A stretch of DNA of 64,000 nt from Streptomyces sp. Sge12 (GTDB lineage Bacteria; Actinomycetota; Actinomycetes; Streptomycetales; Streptomycetaceae). The notes below the pieces were generated by a model. That model was not told where the DNA came from. It saw nothing but the letters and a program-made list of their open reading frames with translations, and ran no database searches. This document shows positions 8,483-17,590 of this stretch, in pieces; position 1 is the first letter of the stretch; each line of letters starts with the position of its first letter. The stretch covers positions 930,001 to 994,000 of the forward strand of contig NZ_CP020555.1 of assembly GCF_002080455.1 (NCBI RefSeq). The letters run 5' to 3'. Position numbers and translations under genes: made by a program.

Positions 8483-9721
8483 ATGGCGCCACAGTTGCGG
8501 ACGTTGGAGGCCCCCGCGTGGGACACCTGGTACGGGACCCTGGAGCGGGCGTTCGGCGGGCCGCCCACGCCCCCGCAGACGCGGGAGCTGTGGCAGGACC
8601 TCACCGAACCCGACCGGTCCATCGGCGCCTGGGACGGCGACGAGTGCGTGGGCACCGCCGGGGCCTTCTCGCTGCGCCTTTCGGTGCCGGGCGGCGCCCT
8701 GGTCGACACCGCCGGGGTGACGATGGTGAGCGTGTCCGCCACGCACCGCAGGCGCGGGCTGATGACGGCCATGATGCGGCGCCAGCTCGACGACATCCGC
8801 GAGCGGGGCGAACCGCTGGCGGCACTGGTGGCGTCCGAGCCGGCCATCTACGGCCGCTTCGGCTACGGCCTGGCCACGCAGCAGCTGTCGACGACCATCG
8901 ACACGACGCGCGTACGCCTGGAGGCCCCGGCCGGCACGGGCACGGACGGGGTGCGCCTGCGGTACGCCGATCCGGTGTCCGCGCTGCCGGCGTGCGAGGC
9001 GGTGTACGCGGACCAGGTGGCCGAGCGGCCGGGCATGCCGGCCCGCCGGCCCGGGTGGGAGCGCCTGGCCGTACTGCCGCCCCAGGGCGGCGGCCGCGAC
9101 GGCGGCGCACCCCTCCAGTGCGTCGTCGCCGAACGGGACGGGGCGACGGTCGGATACGCCCGTTTCCACAACACACCGCAGTGGGACGTCTCGGGCGCAC
9201 ACGGCAGGATCGTGCTCCGCGACCTCGAGGCCCGGGATCCCACCGCGTACGCGGCACTGTGGCGCTTCCTCTTCGAGATCGATCTGACGTCGGCCCTCGT
9301 GGCACAGAACCGCCCGGTGGACGACGCGTGGCAGCACCTCGTCTCCGACGTCCGCCGGTGCGAAAGGCAGCTGCGGGACGGCCTGTTCGTCCGGCTGGTG
9401 GATGTGGGCGCCGCGCTCGAAGCCCGCACGTACCGCACCCGGATCGAGATCGTCCTCGAGGTCACGGACCCCTTCTGCCCCTGGAACGAGGGCCGTTGGC
9501 AACTCACCGGGGACGCCGGGGGCGCATCGTGCACGCGCACCCGCGCAGCGGCCGATGTGGCGTTGCACGCAGGGGCACTGGCCTCCGCCTACCTGGGCGG
9601 CGTCTCGCTGACCGCTCTCGCGCGGGCCGGTCGGGCCCGTGAGCTGAGGCGCGGAACGCTCGCACGAGCCTCCCTGGCCCTCGGCGGCGAGGTGGCCCCC
9701 TGGCTGCCGCACTCGTTCTGA
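8483..9721 (+). CDS. Eis-family GNAT N-acetyltransferase
   Basis: Encodes 412 aa, the usual Eis length. An N-terminal GNAT domain shows VDTAGVTMVSVSATHRRRGL, the acetyl-CoA pyrophosphate loop (RRRGLM), and then YGRFGYGLA with the conserved Tyr that acts as general acid in Eis enzymes. A second GNAT-like region and a C-terminal SCP2-like domain follow. The protein ends in Ser-Phe; in Eis proteins the C-terminal Phe carboxylate serves as the catalytic base. Eis enzymes acetylate amines on aminoglycosides, polyamines or peptides from acetyl-CoA in the cytosol. The native substrate cannot be read from sequence. ATG 8483 follows GGTAGAGGTG. It is adjacent to, but divergent from, the lan locus. Confidence 0.88.
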   Translation: MAPQLRTLEAPAWDTWYGTLERAFGGPPTPPQTRELWQDLTEPDRSIGAWDGDECVGTAGAFSLRLSVPGGALVDTAGVTMVSVSATHRRRGLMTAMMRRQLDDIRERGEPLAALVASEPAIYGRFGYGLATQQLSTTIDTTRVRLEAPAGTGTDGVRLRYADPVSALPACEAVYADQVAERPGMPARRPGWERLAVLPPQGGGRDGGAPLQCVVAERDGATVGYARFHNTPQWDVSGAHGRIVLRDLEARDPTAYAALWRFLFEIDLTSALVAQNRPVDDAWQHLVSDVRRCERQLRDGLFVRLVDVGAALEARTYRTRIEIVLEVTDPFCPWNEGRWQLTGDAGGASCTRTRAAADVALHAGALASAYLGGVSLTALARAGRARELRRGTLARASLALGGEVAPWLPHSF

Positions 9722-9813
9722 TGCGGCTCGGGACCGCCCGCAGGGGAATCGAGCCGCCGGTCTCGGGGCAGACGCGCCGTCGGCAAGGGTTCCGAGCGAA
9801 GGAGTTGTACCGC

Positions 9814-10179
9814 ATGACGGAGAACGTGTGGGCCTACCGCGCCGGCGTCGACTATCTGGCGGCCGACCTCACCGGCTACAAGGTCGAGGCGGTCGACGGC
9901 AGCATCGGCACCGTCGACAAGCACTCCGACGAGGTCACCGACGCCTATCTGGTCGTCGACACCGGGGTGTGGATCCTCGGCAAGGAGGTCCTGCTTCCGG
10001 CCGGCCTGGTGACCCGCGTCGACCACGCGGCGGAGAAGGTCTACGTGGACCGTACGAAAAAACAGATCAAGGCCGCCCCGGAGTTCCACCGGCACGAACA
10101 CCTCGGGAACGCGGACCACCACGAGGCCGTGGGCACGCACTACCTCTCCGGCCTGTCGTTCGGCGTCCCGCCCGCCTGA
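9814..10179 (+). CDS. PRC-barrel domain protein
   Basis: Encodes 121 aa. ATG 9814 has AAGGAG upstream. Residues about 15-80 form a PRC barrel (TGYKVEAVDGSIGTVDKHSDE ... AYLVVDTGVWILGKEVLLPA), the domain first described in photosynthetic reaction-centre H subunits and RimM. The tail has conserved APEFHRHEHLG. It is a paralogue of the two near-identical genes at 14233 and 45959, but clearly diverged from them. In actinomycetes such small proteins are often linked to stress; no reaction is known. Confidence 0.82.
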   Translation: MTENVWAYRAGVDYLAADLTGYKVEAVDGSIGTVDKHSDEVTDAYLVVDTGVWILGKEVLLPAGLVTRVDHAAEKVYVDRTKKQIKAAPEFHRHEHLGNADHHEAVGTHYLSGLSFGVPPA

Positions 10180-10302
10180 CCCGTCCACGTCCGGCGACCG
10201 GCGACCGGCCGTGCTGCCCCTGTCCCCGTATGACCGGCGGAGCGGCCCCCCACTGATCTAGGATGCGGTGGAGGGCCTCGGGACAGCGCGACCGGAGGGC
10301 AG

Positions 10303-12162
10303 ATGCCGGAACAGGGCCGGGAACCCGGAGCGGTCCCGGGCAGCGCACGGCGGCGGGCCTTGCTGCCCGCCGGTCTTTCGGCGGCCCCGGACACCGGGAT
10401 GGACCGCTTCGCCCGGCTGGTTTCACGAACCCTGCGGGTGCCGGTCGCTCTCGTGTCGCTGGTCGAGGAGGACCGGCAGATCCTGCCCGGCATGATCGGT
10501 CTGCCGGAGCCCTGGGCGGAGCGCCGGGCGCTGCCGCTGTCGCATTCGCTCTGCCGGTACGTGACGACCTCCGGGCAGCCCCTGGTCGTGGCCGACGTCC
10601 GTGCCGACGACCGGCTCCGTACCGACCCGGCCATCGAGGATCTCGGGCTCGTCGCCTATGCGGGCATGCCGCTGACCGACGCCGCCGGGCTGGTCCTGGG
10701 CTCCTTGTGCGCCATCGACCACGCACCACGGACGTGGGGCGACGGCGAGCTGGCCGACCTGCAGGATCTGGCCGCGGCCTGCTCCGCCGAGCTGTGCCTG
10801 CGCGTCCTGTCGGCGCAGAGCCGCTCCGCACAGCAGGTACTGGAGACCGCGTGGGCCGCCGCCGAGCACGCCCGCAGCCACGCGGAGCTCCTGGAGCACG
10901 AGGCCCAGGCCGGCATGGACCATGCCGAGCTGCTGCTGAGAGCCTCGGAGGAGCTGGCACAGACGTCCGGGCTGGAGGACGTCCGGCGCAGGCTGCGGGA
11001 CCTTTTCGTCGGCGTCGGGAAGCCCTCGTACGTCGGTCTGCTGGTCGCCGACAAGGACGAACTGCACCGGGTCGCCGACCCCGACATCGAGCACTCGGTG
11101 GAGCTGGAGGTCCTCACGCTCCCCGTGAGCGCGGCGTTCCCGAGCACGCGGGCCATGCGGGAAGGGCGGCCGGTCTTCGTTCCCGACCGTGAGGCGCTCG
11201 TCGCCGAGTACGGCCCCGAGGCGGTCGGCTTCTTCGACCGCATGGGCTTCACCACCGTGCTGTGCCTGCCGCTCTGGGGCAGCCGCGCCCTGCTGGGCGT
11301 CCTCGCGGTCTGTTGGGCCAAGCGGCACGAGGTGGGCATCACCGAGCGTGCCACGCTCACCGCCGCATCCGGTTACGTCGCGCAGGCGGTGGAACGCGCC
11401 CTGTACCTCGACGACCGCGTCTCCGTGGCCCGGCAGCTGCAGGAGGCCATGCTCACCGACCTCCCCGTCACCGACCGCATCGAGATCAGCGCCCTGTACG
11501 AACCGGCCGCGGCCGGCGACATGATCGGTGGGGACTGGTACGACGCCTACCACCTGCCGCCCGCCCCACCCGGCGGCGGCGGTCCCGGATCCCTCATGGT
11601 CACGGTGGGTGACATCACCGGGCACGACATGCACGCAGCCACGATCATGGGCCAGATCCGCAGCATGCTGCGCCAGGCCACCCTCGACCACCCGCCGTAC
11701 AGCCCCGCCACGGCGCTGACCGCGCTCGACGCCGCATGCTCGGTCCTGCCCATCGAGGCCGGCGGCACGCTGGTCCACGCGCGACTCGACCTCGTCGACG
11801 GCGGTCCCGGCTGGAGGCTGACCTGGTCGAACGCCGGCCACCCGCCGCCCCTGCTCCGTACCCCCGACGGGCGGGTGACCCTCCTGGCCGAGCACGACAT
11901 CCTCCTCCACGGGGGCCTCGGGCCGTACCGGCGCACCGAGGCCCGGCGCGACCTCCCCGCGGGCTCGACGCTGCTGCTCTATACCGACGGGCTCATCGAG
12001 CGCCGCGGCCACGACATCGACGCCTCGATCGCACGACTCGTGGACCTGCTCGCCCGCCACGGCGACCTCCCGCCGGCGGAACTGCTCCGGCGGATCAGCG
12101 AGCGATCGGCCGACCCCGCTCCGGGGGACGACGTCGTCGTACTGGCCCTGCGCATCGCCTGA
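10303..12162 (+). CDS. GAF-GAF-SpoIIE protein phosphatase
   Basis: Encodes 619 aa. About 25-170 is a GAF domain (SLVEEDRQILPGMIGLPEPW ... HSLCRYVTTSGQPL). About 170-215 is a short coiled coil. About 215-365 is a second GAF domain. About 380-619 is a SpoIIE/PP2C phosphatase with the metal-binding acids in GGDWYDAY, VGDITGHD, LLYTDGLIE and GDDVVVLAL. Proteins of this build dephosphorylate STAS anti-sigma antagonists in partner-switching pathways, with GAF ligands or redox state as the input. No STAS partner is adjacent, but two are elsewhere in the window (15942 and 36248). It is monocistronic, about 120 bases after the PRC gene. Confidence 0.9.
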   Translation: MPEQGREPGAVPGSARRRALLPAGLSAAPDTGMDRFARLVSRTLRVPVALVSLVEEDRQILPGMIGLPEPWAERRALPLSHSLCRYVTTSGQPLVVADVRADDRLRTDPAIEDLGLVAYAGMPLTDAAGLVLGSLCAIDHAPRTWGDGELADLQDLAAACSAELCLRVLSAQSRSAQQVLETAWAAAEHARSHAELLEHEAQAGMDHAELLLRASEELAQTSGLEDVRRRLRDLFVGVGKPSYVGLLVADKDELHRVADPDIEHSVELEVLTLPVSAAFPSTRAMREGRPVFVPDREALVAEYGPEAVGFFDRMGFTTVLCLPLWGSRALLGVLAVCWAKRHEVGITERATLTAASGYVAQAVERALYLDDRVSVARQLQEAMLTDLPVTDRIEISALYEPAAAGDMIGGDWYDAYHLPPAPPGGGGPGSLMVTVGDITGHDMHAATIMGQIRSMLRQATLDHPPYSPATALTALDAACSVLPIEAGGTLVHARLDLVDGGPGWRLTWSNAGHPPPLLRTPDGRVTLLAEHDILLHGGLGPYRRTEARRDLPAGSTLLLYTDGLIERRGHDIDASIARLVDLLARHGDLPPAELLRRISERSADPAPGDDVVVLALRIA

Positions 12163-12205
12163 AGGCACCGCCCGCGCGACCGGTAATCCTTATGTCCCTT
12201 TTGTG

Positions 12206-12230
12206 GCGTGATGGTTCACAACCGGGGTAG
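12206..12230 (+). promoter_or_regulatory. Candidate sigma-B-type promoter
   Basis: GCGT, 15 bases, GGGTAG. This matches the Streptomyces SigB/SigH-type pattern GNNT-N14-16-GGGTA and lies 51 bases upstream of the membrane-protein gene at 12282. The same pattern with the same spacing occurs at 45000-45024 and 46688-46712. Confidence 0.4.
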
Positions 12231-12281
12231 GCGCAAGCCGTGTCCGGCGGCTGTCCGGACGCGGATCCAAGGAGCCATTCC

Positions 12282-12707
12282 ATGTTTCTCATCCTCGGAC
12301 TCATCCTTCTGATCGCCGCCATCGTCGTCGGCCTGGCCGGGGTCTTCGGCAATACCGGTGCGGGGCACGAGCTCGGCGCCGGCGGCGATTTCTCGGTGTT
12401 CGGCTACCACGCCAGCGGTTCGACCGGATCCCTGTTCCTGACCGGAATCATCGTCGGAGCCGTCGCGCTCCTGGGTCTGGCCCTGGTCATGATGGGCGTC
12501 CGCCGGTCGGCCCGTCGCTCGGCGCAGGCCCGCCGGGACCGCGACCTGTCGCGCCGTGAGGCCGCCGCCGTGGACCGCGAGCGCGATGGCCGCGTCGAAG
12601 GCGGTACGCCGGTCGCCGACGCTCCCCGCGACGGGACCAGCGCTCCGGTGTCCGACCAGCCGCGCGGTCGAGGCCACTGGTTCGGCCACAGAGCCGCGCA
12701 CCGCTGA
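12282..12707 (+). CDS. Two-span membrane protein with basic tail
   Basis: Encodes 141 aa. ATG 12282 follows AAGGAG. Two hydrophobic helices (MFLILGLILLIAAIVVGLAG and SLFLTGIIVGAVALLGLALV) flank a Gly-rich loop. A long basic/acidic cytoplasmic tail (RRSARRSAQARRDRDLSRRE) follows. It looks like a conserved Streptomyces hypothetical protein. The candidate SigB-type promoter upstream suggests a stress role, which is inference. Confidence 0.75.
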   Translation: MFLILGLILLIAAIVVGLAGVFGNTGAGHELGAGGDFSVFGYHASGSTGSLFLTGIIVGAVALLGLALVMMGVRRSARRSAQARRDRDLSRREAAAVDRERDGRVEGGTPVADAPRDGTSAPVSDQPRGRGHWFGHRAAHR

Positions 12708-12755
12708 CCGCCGAGCGACCGGCCGCCGAGCGACCGGCCGCCGGCCGCCGGCCGC

Positions 12756-13751
12756 CTAGAGCCAGCCGTTGCGGCGGAAGGCGCGGTACAGGCAGCCCGA
12801 TGCCAGCGCCATGAGGCCGACGGCGAGCGGGTAGCCGTAGCTCCAGCCGAGCTCGGGCATGTGCTCGAAGTTCATCCCGTAGACACCGGCGACCATGGTG
12901 GGGACCGCGAAGATCGCGGCCCAGGCGGAGATCCGCCGCATGTCGTCGTTCTGCCAGGTGCCGACGCGGGCCTGCTGTGCGTCGAGCACCGAGTTGAGCA
13001 GTTCGTCCAGCGTCCGCACCTCGGTGTCGGTGCGGTGCAGGTGATCGGCCACGTCCCGGAAATAGGGCAGGACCTTGGCCGGTAGTTCCTCCTCGGCCGG
13101 ACCGCTCAGCAGACCGGGCAGGACGGGCACCAGTGGCTGCACGGCGTCCCGGAACTCACGGACCTCCCGCTTCAGGGAGTAGATGTCCTCGGTGTGGTCG
13201 ACGCGAGCGGACGAGAAGACGCGGTCCTCCAGCCGGTCGAGCGCGGCGCGCACCGTCTCGGCCGCCTCGCTGTAGGCGTCGACCACGACGTCGAGCACGG
13301 CGTGCAGGACCGACAGGGGGCCGAAGCGCAGCATGGCCGGGTCGGCGTCGAGTCGGCGGGCTGCCTCGGCAGCCGGATCCAGCTCGCCGTGCCGGACGGT
13401 GAGTACGTAGCGGGGGCCGACGAAGAGCATCAACTCACCCGTCTCCACCGCCGCTTCCTCCTCGACGTACCAGAGGGTCTTCAGTGCGACGGCCAGTACG
13501 TCGCCGAAGCGCTCCCGCTTCGGCCGCTGGCGTGCCTGGACCGCGTCCTCGACCGCCAGGCGGTGCAGGCCCAGTTCCTCGGCCAACTGCACGAGTTCGC
13601 CCTCGGCGGGATCCACGAGTCGCACCCAGCCGAACTCGCCTTCGTCCAGTCCGCGCAACCGCTTCAGCACCAGTCGGCAGGCTTCGTCGTCCAGCCCGCA
13701 CTCGACGAATTCGGACCGGCCGGACTGCTCCTCGTACACCACGCATTCCAT
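12756..13751 (-). CDS. corA: CorA-family magnesium/cobalt transporter
   Basis: Encodes 331 aa from ATG 13751, the usual CorA length; no clear ribosome site is seen, and in-frame sequence continues further 5'. The long acidic N-terminal domain (EFGWVRLVDPAEGELVQLAE ... LMLFVGPRYVLTVRHG) leads into a stalk helix. Then come two C-terminal transmembrane helices with the selectivity motif GMN in VYGMNFEHMPEL. CorA forms a pentameric divalent-cation channel in the cytoplasmic membrane. It stands alone, reading toward the gene at 12282. Its 5' flank runs into the first copy of the duplicated block. Confidence 0.9.
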   Translation of the reverse strand: MECVVYEEQSGRSEFVECGLDDEACRLVLKRLRGLDEGEFGWVRLVDPAEGELVQLAEELGLHRLAVEDAVQARQRPKRERFGDVLAVALKTLWYVEEEAAVETGELMLFVGPRYVLTVRHGELDPAAEAARRLDADPAMLRFGPLSVLHAVLDVVVDAYSEAAETVRAALDRLEDRVFSSARVDHTEDIYSLKREVREFRDAVQPLVPVLPGLLSGPAEEELPAKVLPYFRDVADHLHRTDTEVRTLDELLNSVLDAQQARVGTWQNDDMRRISAWAAIFAVPTMVAGVYGMNFEHMPELGWSYGYPLAVGLMALASGCLYRAFRRNGWL

Positions 13752-13939
13752 ACACCGCGCATGCTTCGAAACCCCGATTCCATGCGTGCCCGGCCCCGGG
13801 CTCGCGCCTATGAGCTGCGGTCGGGCGCCGTCGAAATCGGGCCGGCTCGTCTGCCCGGCCGTCCGAGTAGGAAACACATAAGAATCGCGTGCATGTCCCG
13901 GGTGCGGTCGGGCAGGCGGTGCTGCGGAGGTTGATAACT

Positions 13940-14101
13940 ATGGTTCCCCTGCTTCTCGTTCTTCTGCTGGTTCTTCTTCTCTTCGGCGCGGGTTTCGCGG
14001 TGAAGATTCTCTGGTGGGTGGCTCTGGCCGTCCTGATCCTTTGGCTCATCGGCTTCGTCGCCCGTCCGAAGGGCGGTAGCGGCCGCTGGTACCGCTGGTA
14101 G
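13940..14101 (+). CDS. 53-aa hydrophobic membrane protein (copy A)
   Basis: MVPLLLVLLLVLLLFGAGFA opens the protein. A second hydrophobic helix (WWVALAVLILWLIGFVA) and a basic aromatic tail GGSGRWYRW follow. It belongs to the type of tiny hydrophobic proteins common in Streptomyces stress loci. The ATG lies after GGAGGTTGATAACT. The amino-acid sequence is identical to the gene at 45613; I noticed one silent base change. It probably forms a helical hairpin in the membrane; function unknown. Confidence 0.75.
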   Translation: MVPLLLVLLLVLLLFGAGFAVKILWWVALAVLILWLIGFVARPKGGSGRWYRW

Positions 14102-14232
14102 CCGAATCGACGAACCATCCCGGCCCCCTAACGATTCCGAATGCGTGAAGCGGTGAATGCGGGGCAGGCGAAGTCCAGGCCGGCGGAGAAACATTTCCCC
14201 GCCGTTCTCAATGACCGAGGAGTTGTTTTCGC

Positions 14233-14601
14233 GTGACTGAACATGTGTGGAGCTACCAGCCGACCTCCGGCCACCTCGCCGGTACCGACCTGACCGGATA
14301 CAAGGTCGAGGCGACCGACGGCAGCATCGGCAAGGTCGACAAGCACTCCGACGAGGTCGGTGACGCCTACCTGGTCGTCGACACCGGCCCCTGGATCTTC
14401 GGCAAGGAGGTCCTCCTGCCGGCCAGCACGGTCGTCAGGATCGACCCCGACGACCAGAAGATCTACGTCGCCGGCACCAAGGAACAGATCAAGAACGCAC
14501 CCGAGTTCCACCGCGACAAGCACCTCGGCGACACCGGCTACCGCGAGGAACTGGGCACCTACTACGGCACCGGCGCCCCCTTCGGCGGCCGACCCGCCTG
14601 A
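14233..14601 (+). CDS. PRC-barrel domain protein (copy A)
   Basis: Encodes 122 aa from GTG 14233, preceded by GAGGAG. The PRC barrel spans about 17-82 (TGYKVEATDGSIGKVDKHSD ... VVDTGPWIFGKEVLLPA), and the tail is APEFHRDKHLGD. The protein equals that at 45959 and is a diverged relative of the one at 9814. It is downstream of the 53-aa membrane protein with a 131-base gap, so the two may be one unit. Cytosolic; role unknown. Confidence 0.85.
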   Translation: MTEHVWSYQPTSGHLAGTDLTGYKVEATDGSIGKVDKHSDEVGDAYLVVDTGPWIFGKEVLLPASTVVRIDPDDQKIYVAGTKEQIKNAPEFHRDKHLGDTGYREELGTYYGTGAPFGGRPA

Positions 14602-14616
14602 CCCCACCCCCACACG

Positions 14617-14663
14617 ACGACGCCGGTCCCGACACCCACCCCGGGTGCCGGGACCGGCGTCGT
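14617..14663. terminator. Strong hairpin terminator, copy A
   Basis: Twenty-one-base arms with a single mismatch, beginning ACGACGCCGGTCCCG and ending CGGGACCGGCGTCGT, over a 5-base loop. It lies between the PRC gene and the convergent desaturase gene. The same hairpin occurs in copy B at 46343-46389. Confidence 0.8.
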
Positions 14664-14698
14664 CACGCCCCCTGTCCGCCCCGCCACCGGGCGGGTGA

Positions 14699-15778
14699 TC
14701 AGGCCTCGGACGAGGGTTTCTGCGCCTCCTCGGCCCGGCGACGACGCTGCCGGATGGGGGCGCCTGCGTCGTGAAGGCTGGCGAGCGTCTGCCGGTAGGA
14801 ACCGATCAGGCTGGTCTCCAGGTAGCTGACACCCAGTTCCTGGCAGTGGCTGCGGACGATGGCCTGGGCCCGGCGCAGGTGCGGGCTCGGCATGCTCGGG
14901 AAGAGGTGGTGCTCGATCTGGTAGTTCAGGCCGCCGAGAGCGATGTCGGTGAAACGGCCGCCCCGTACGTCGCGCGAGGTCAGCACTTGACGGCGCAGGA
15001 AGTCCGGGCGGTCGGTGCCCCGCAGCACCGGCATGCCCTTGTGGTTCGGGGCGAAGATCGAGCCGAGGTAGACGCCGAAGAGGCATTGGTGGACGACGAG
15101 AACCACGATGGCCCTGACGGGCGACAGCACCAGGAACAGCGCACCGAGATAGGCCGCCAGGTGCGTGAGCAGCAGGGCGCCTTCCCAGGCACGGTTCTTG
15201 AGGGACGGGTCGGCCAGTGACCGCACCCCGGCCACGTGCAGATTGAAGCCCTCGAGCGTGAGCAGCGGGAAGAACAGGAGCGCCTGGTGGCGGCCCAGGA
15301 TCCGCGGCAGTCCCGTGGCGGCCCGGGCCTGGTCCTGGGTCCACACCAGGATGTCCGGATCGAGGTCGGGGTCGAGGTCCTCGTGGTTGGGGTTGGCGTG
15401 GTGGCGCGTGTGCTTGTCCTGCCACCAGCCGTAGCCCATGCCGATGCCGAGGTTCCCGGCGATGCGCCCGGACAGTTCACTGGGCTTGCGGAGCCGGAAG
15501 ACCTGGCGGTGCGCGACGTCGTGCGCCAGGAGGGCCACCTGGCCGAACACGAGGGCGAGGAATCCGGCGGCCAGGAGCGTCCACCAGCTGTCGCCGATCA
15601 TGGCGAAAGCCGTCCAGCCGGCGAGGTAGAGGGCTGTGACGGCGGTGATGCGGAGGGTGTAGTAGCCGGGGCGCCGGCTCATGAGGCCTGCCGCCTGGAT
15701 CTTCTTCGAGAGCCGGGCGAAGTCGCTGCCCTGCTCCGCCGGTGCGGGAGGGGGACGCACCGTCTGCGAGGGATTCAT
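14699..15778 (-). CDS. Membrane fatty-acid desaturase
   Basis: Encodes 359 aa. Three histidine boxes are visible: HDVAH at 86-90, HTRHH at 123-127 and QIEHH at 287-291, which hold the di-iron centre. Gln replacing the first His of the third box is typical of front-end/acyl-lipid desaturases. Hydrophobic helices lie between the boxes (about 45-85, 165-185 and 200-240). It would introduce a double bond into membrane acyl chains using ferredoxin and oxygen. It is monocistronic, convergent with the PRC gene. A fluidity or cold-stress role fits the neighbourhood but is inference. Confidence 0.92.
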   Translation of the reverse strand: MNPSQTVRPPPAPAEQGSDFARLSKKIQAAGLMSRRPGYYTLRITAVTALYLAGWTAFAMIGDSWWTLLAAGFLALVFGQVALLAHDVAHRQVFRLRKPSELSGRIAGNLGIGMGYGWWQDKHTRHHANPNHEDLDPDLDPDILVWTQDQARAATGLPRILGRHQALLFFPLLTLEGFNLHVAGVRSLADPSLKNRAWEGALLLTHLAAYLGALFLVLSPVRAIVVLVVHQCLFGVYLGSIFAPNHKGMPVLRGTDRPDFLRRQVLTSRDVRGGRFTDIALGGLNYQIEHHLFPSMPSPHLRRAQAIVRSHCQELGVSYLETSLIGSYRQTLASLHDAGAPIRQRRRRAEEAQKPSSEA

Positions 15779-15941
15779 GATCAGAAGTCGCTTTCCGTAC
15801 GGAGGGGCGGTGGCGCGTACGCAGGACGTGCGCCGGCGCCGGAAGTGCCCGTGTGGCCCCTACCCCGAATCGCGCAAGGAACGTCCGACCACGCCCAGGG
15901 GTTTCGCCTCGGGCACGGGACCCGAAGGAAAGCCGTCGGGC

Positions 15942-16304
15942 TTACGGCGCGCCGTCGGCGGTCGGTCCTTGCGCCGTGGCCGTCTCGACGTCGGGGTGGA
16001 TGGTGAAGACCCGGTCGAGGCCGACGATGCGCAGGATGCGGATCGTGTTGTCGGGGACGGCCACCAGGGCGATCTCGGCCTGGGCGGCCACGGCGTGATT
16101 GCGGGCGACGATGAGGGCGGTGATACCGCTGGAGTCGCAGAACTGTATGCGGGAAAGGTCCAGGACCAGGCACTGTCCCGGTTCCAGGGCGAGAGTCGTC
16201 ACGATCTGTCGAAGGCGGGGGGCCTGGTCGTAGTCGAGGTCGCCCGCGATTTCCAGTACGGGTCCGGTGGCGGCGTCTCGGGCCGTGATCGTCAAGGTGC
16301 TCAT
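15942..16304 (-). CDS. rsbV: STAS-domain anti-sigma factor antagonist (RsbV-like)
   Basis: Encodes 120 aa, a single STAS domain. The phospho-site motif is intact (FCDSSGITALIVA). In SpoIIAA/RsbV the second Ser of DSSG is phosphorylated by the HATPase anti-sigma factor and dephosphorylated by a PP2C enzyme. ATG 16304 overlaps the stop of the upstream phosphatase gene (ATGA), so the two are translationally coupled. It is the last gene of the rsbQ-rsbP-rsbV-like operon. The matching anti-sigma factor is not adjacent; the HATPase genes at 36887 and 45062 are candidates. Confidence 0.9.
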   Translation of the reverse strand: MSTLTITARDAATGPVLEIAGDLDYDQAPRLRQIVTTLALEPGQCLVLDLSRIQFCDSSGITALIVARNHAVAAQAEIALVAVPDNTIRILRIVGLDRVFTIHPDVETATAQGPTADGAP

Positions 16305-17590
16305 GTCAGATCGTGCTCTCGCGCAACAGGGATGGGATGCGGCACGCCGAGGGCCAGTAGGGCCGTGTCGTCGTCGAGGCCTTCGCCGAAGCCGTCCAGG
16401 AGTCCGGTGAGGGCGGCGATCAGCTCGTGCGTCCCGCCGCGGGCGAGGCCGGCGATGAAGGTGCGCAGGGCGTCCTCGCCGTAGAGTTCGCGGTTCTCGC
16501 CGACGCGGGCCTCGGTGAGGCCGTCGGTGTAGAGGAGGAGGGAGTCGCCGGGGCCGAGCGTGGTCTCGGCAGCGGTGAAGTGGGGGGCCGGCAGGATTCC
16601 GATGAGGAGGCCGCCGGGGGTGGGGAGGTAGTCGGCCCGGCCGTCCGCGCGGACGACGAGCGCGGGGGGATGGCCGCCGGACGCCAGGCGCACGGCCACC
16701 GTGGCGGTGGCGGGGTCGGGTTCCATCACACCGAAGATCGCCGTGCAGTAGCGCGGGTCCCCGCCCGTGAACCGCTGGTGCAGCACGGTGTTCAAGGTGG
16801 ACAGTGCGGCTACGGGATCGGGGTCGTGGAGCGCTGCGGCGCGCAGGGTGTACCGGGTCAGGGAGGTCACGGCGGCAGCCTGGGGTCCTTTGCCGCACAC
16901 GTCTCCGAGGAAGAACGCCCAGCGCTTGTCGTCCAGCGGGAACAGGTCGTAGAAATCTCCGCCGAGCCGGTCGACGGAGGCGGTGTGGTAGTAAGAGGCC
17001 GCTTCCATGCCGGGCACCGCGGGCAGGGCGGCGGGGAGCAGGCTCTGCTGGAGCACCACGAGTGCTTCCCGCAGTCGCTCCCGGTCCGCTTCGGCCTGTC
17101 GGCGGGCTTCCTCCGCCACCTGACGCTCGCGGAGCAGTTCGCCTTCGTAGGCGCGGCGCTGGCGGGCGTCGAAGAGGGTGGTGCGGATCAGTATCGGCTC
17201 GCCGTCGCCGCTCTTCTTCACGCTGGAGGTGACCAGGACCGGGAGGCGCCCGCCGCCCGCTGCCTTGAGCTCCAGCGCAATCTCGCTGATCTTTCCCTGC
17301 ATCCGCAGGAGCGGCGCGAAGTGCGTCTCGTGGTAGAGCTTGCCACCGATCGTGAGCAGGTCGGTGAAGCGTCTGCGTCCCACGACCTGCTCGCGTGTGA
17401 GGCCGACCCAGTCCAGGAGCGTCGTGTTGATCCTGGCGATGGTGCCGTCCATCAGGGTGGACAGGTAGCCGCAGGGGGCGGATTCGTAGAGTTCCTCCGC
17501 GGTGTCCTCCAGCAGGGAGGAGAACACCGCGTCGGTGGCCGACTCCTCGTCCTCGGGTCGCTCCGGATTGTGGGCGGTTCGGCCCATCAC
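16301..17590 (-). CDS. rsbP: PAS-SpoIIE phosphatase (RsbP-like)
   Basis: Encodes 429 aa from GTG 17590 (ATG at 17587 is also possible). About 30-150 is a PAS domain (APCGYLSTLMDGTIARINTTL ... in two parts). About 150-195 is a coiled coil. About 195-420 is a PP2C/SpoIIE domain with GGDFYDLF, LGDVCGKG, LLYTDGLTEAR and LDDDTALLAL. In Bacillus RsbP, the PAS-PP2C phosphatase acts on RsbV-P during energy stress and needs the hydrolase RsbQ. The operon here has exactly that order: an RsbQ-like hydrolase upstream (GTGA overlap) and a STAS protein downstream (ATGA overlap). Confidence 0.9.
   Translation of the reverse strand: MMGRTAHNPERPEDEESATDAVFSSLLEDTAEELYESAPCGYLSTLMDGTIARINTTLLDWVGLTREQVVGRRRFTDLLTIGGKLYHETHFAPLLRMQGKISEIALELKAAGGGRLPVLVTSSVKKSGDGEPILIRTTLFDARQRRAYEGELLRERQVAEEARRQAEADRERLREALVVLQQSLLPAALPAVPGMEAASYYHTASVDRLGGDFYDLFPLDDKRWAFFLGDVCGKGPQAAAVTSLTRYTLRAAALHDPDPVAALSTLNTVLHQRFTGGDPRYCTAIFGVMEPDPATATVAVRLASGGHPPALVVRADGRADYLPTPGGLLIGILPAPHFTAAETTLGPGDSLLLYTDGLTEARVGENRELYGEDALRTFIAGLARGGTHELIAALTGLLDGFGEGLDDDTALLALGVPHPIPVAREHDLT

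Larger units (their letters stand above)
13873..14686. repeat. Long direct repeat, copy A (hydrophobic peptide + PRC-barrel block)
   Basis: About 0.8 kb is nearly identical to 45541-46409, in the same orientation 31.7 kb away. It covers the 53-aa gene, the PRC-barrel gene and the terminator hairpin. Differences cluster in the 5' end and in the spacer between the two genes, where copy B has about 45 extra bases. The coding parts are almost unchanged. Confidence 0.9.
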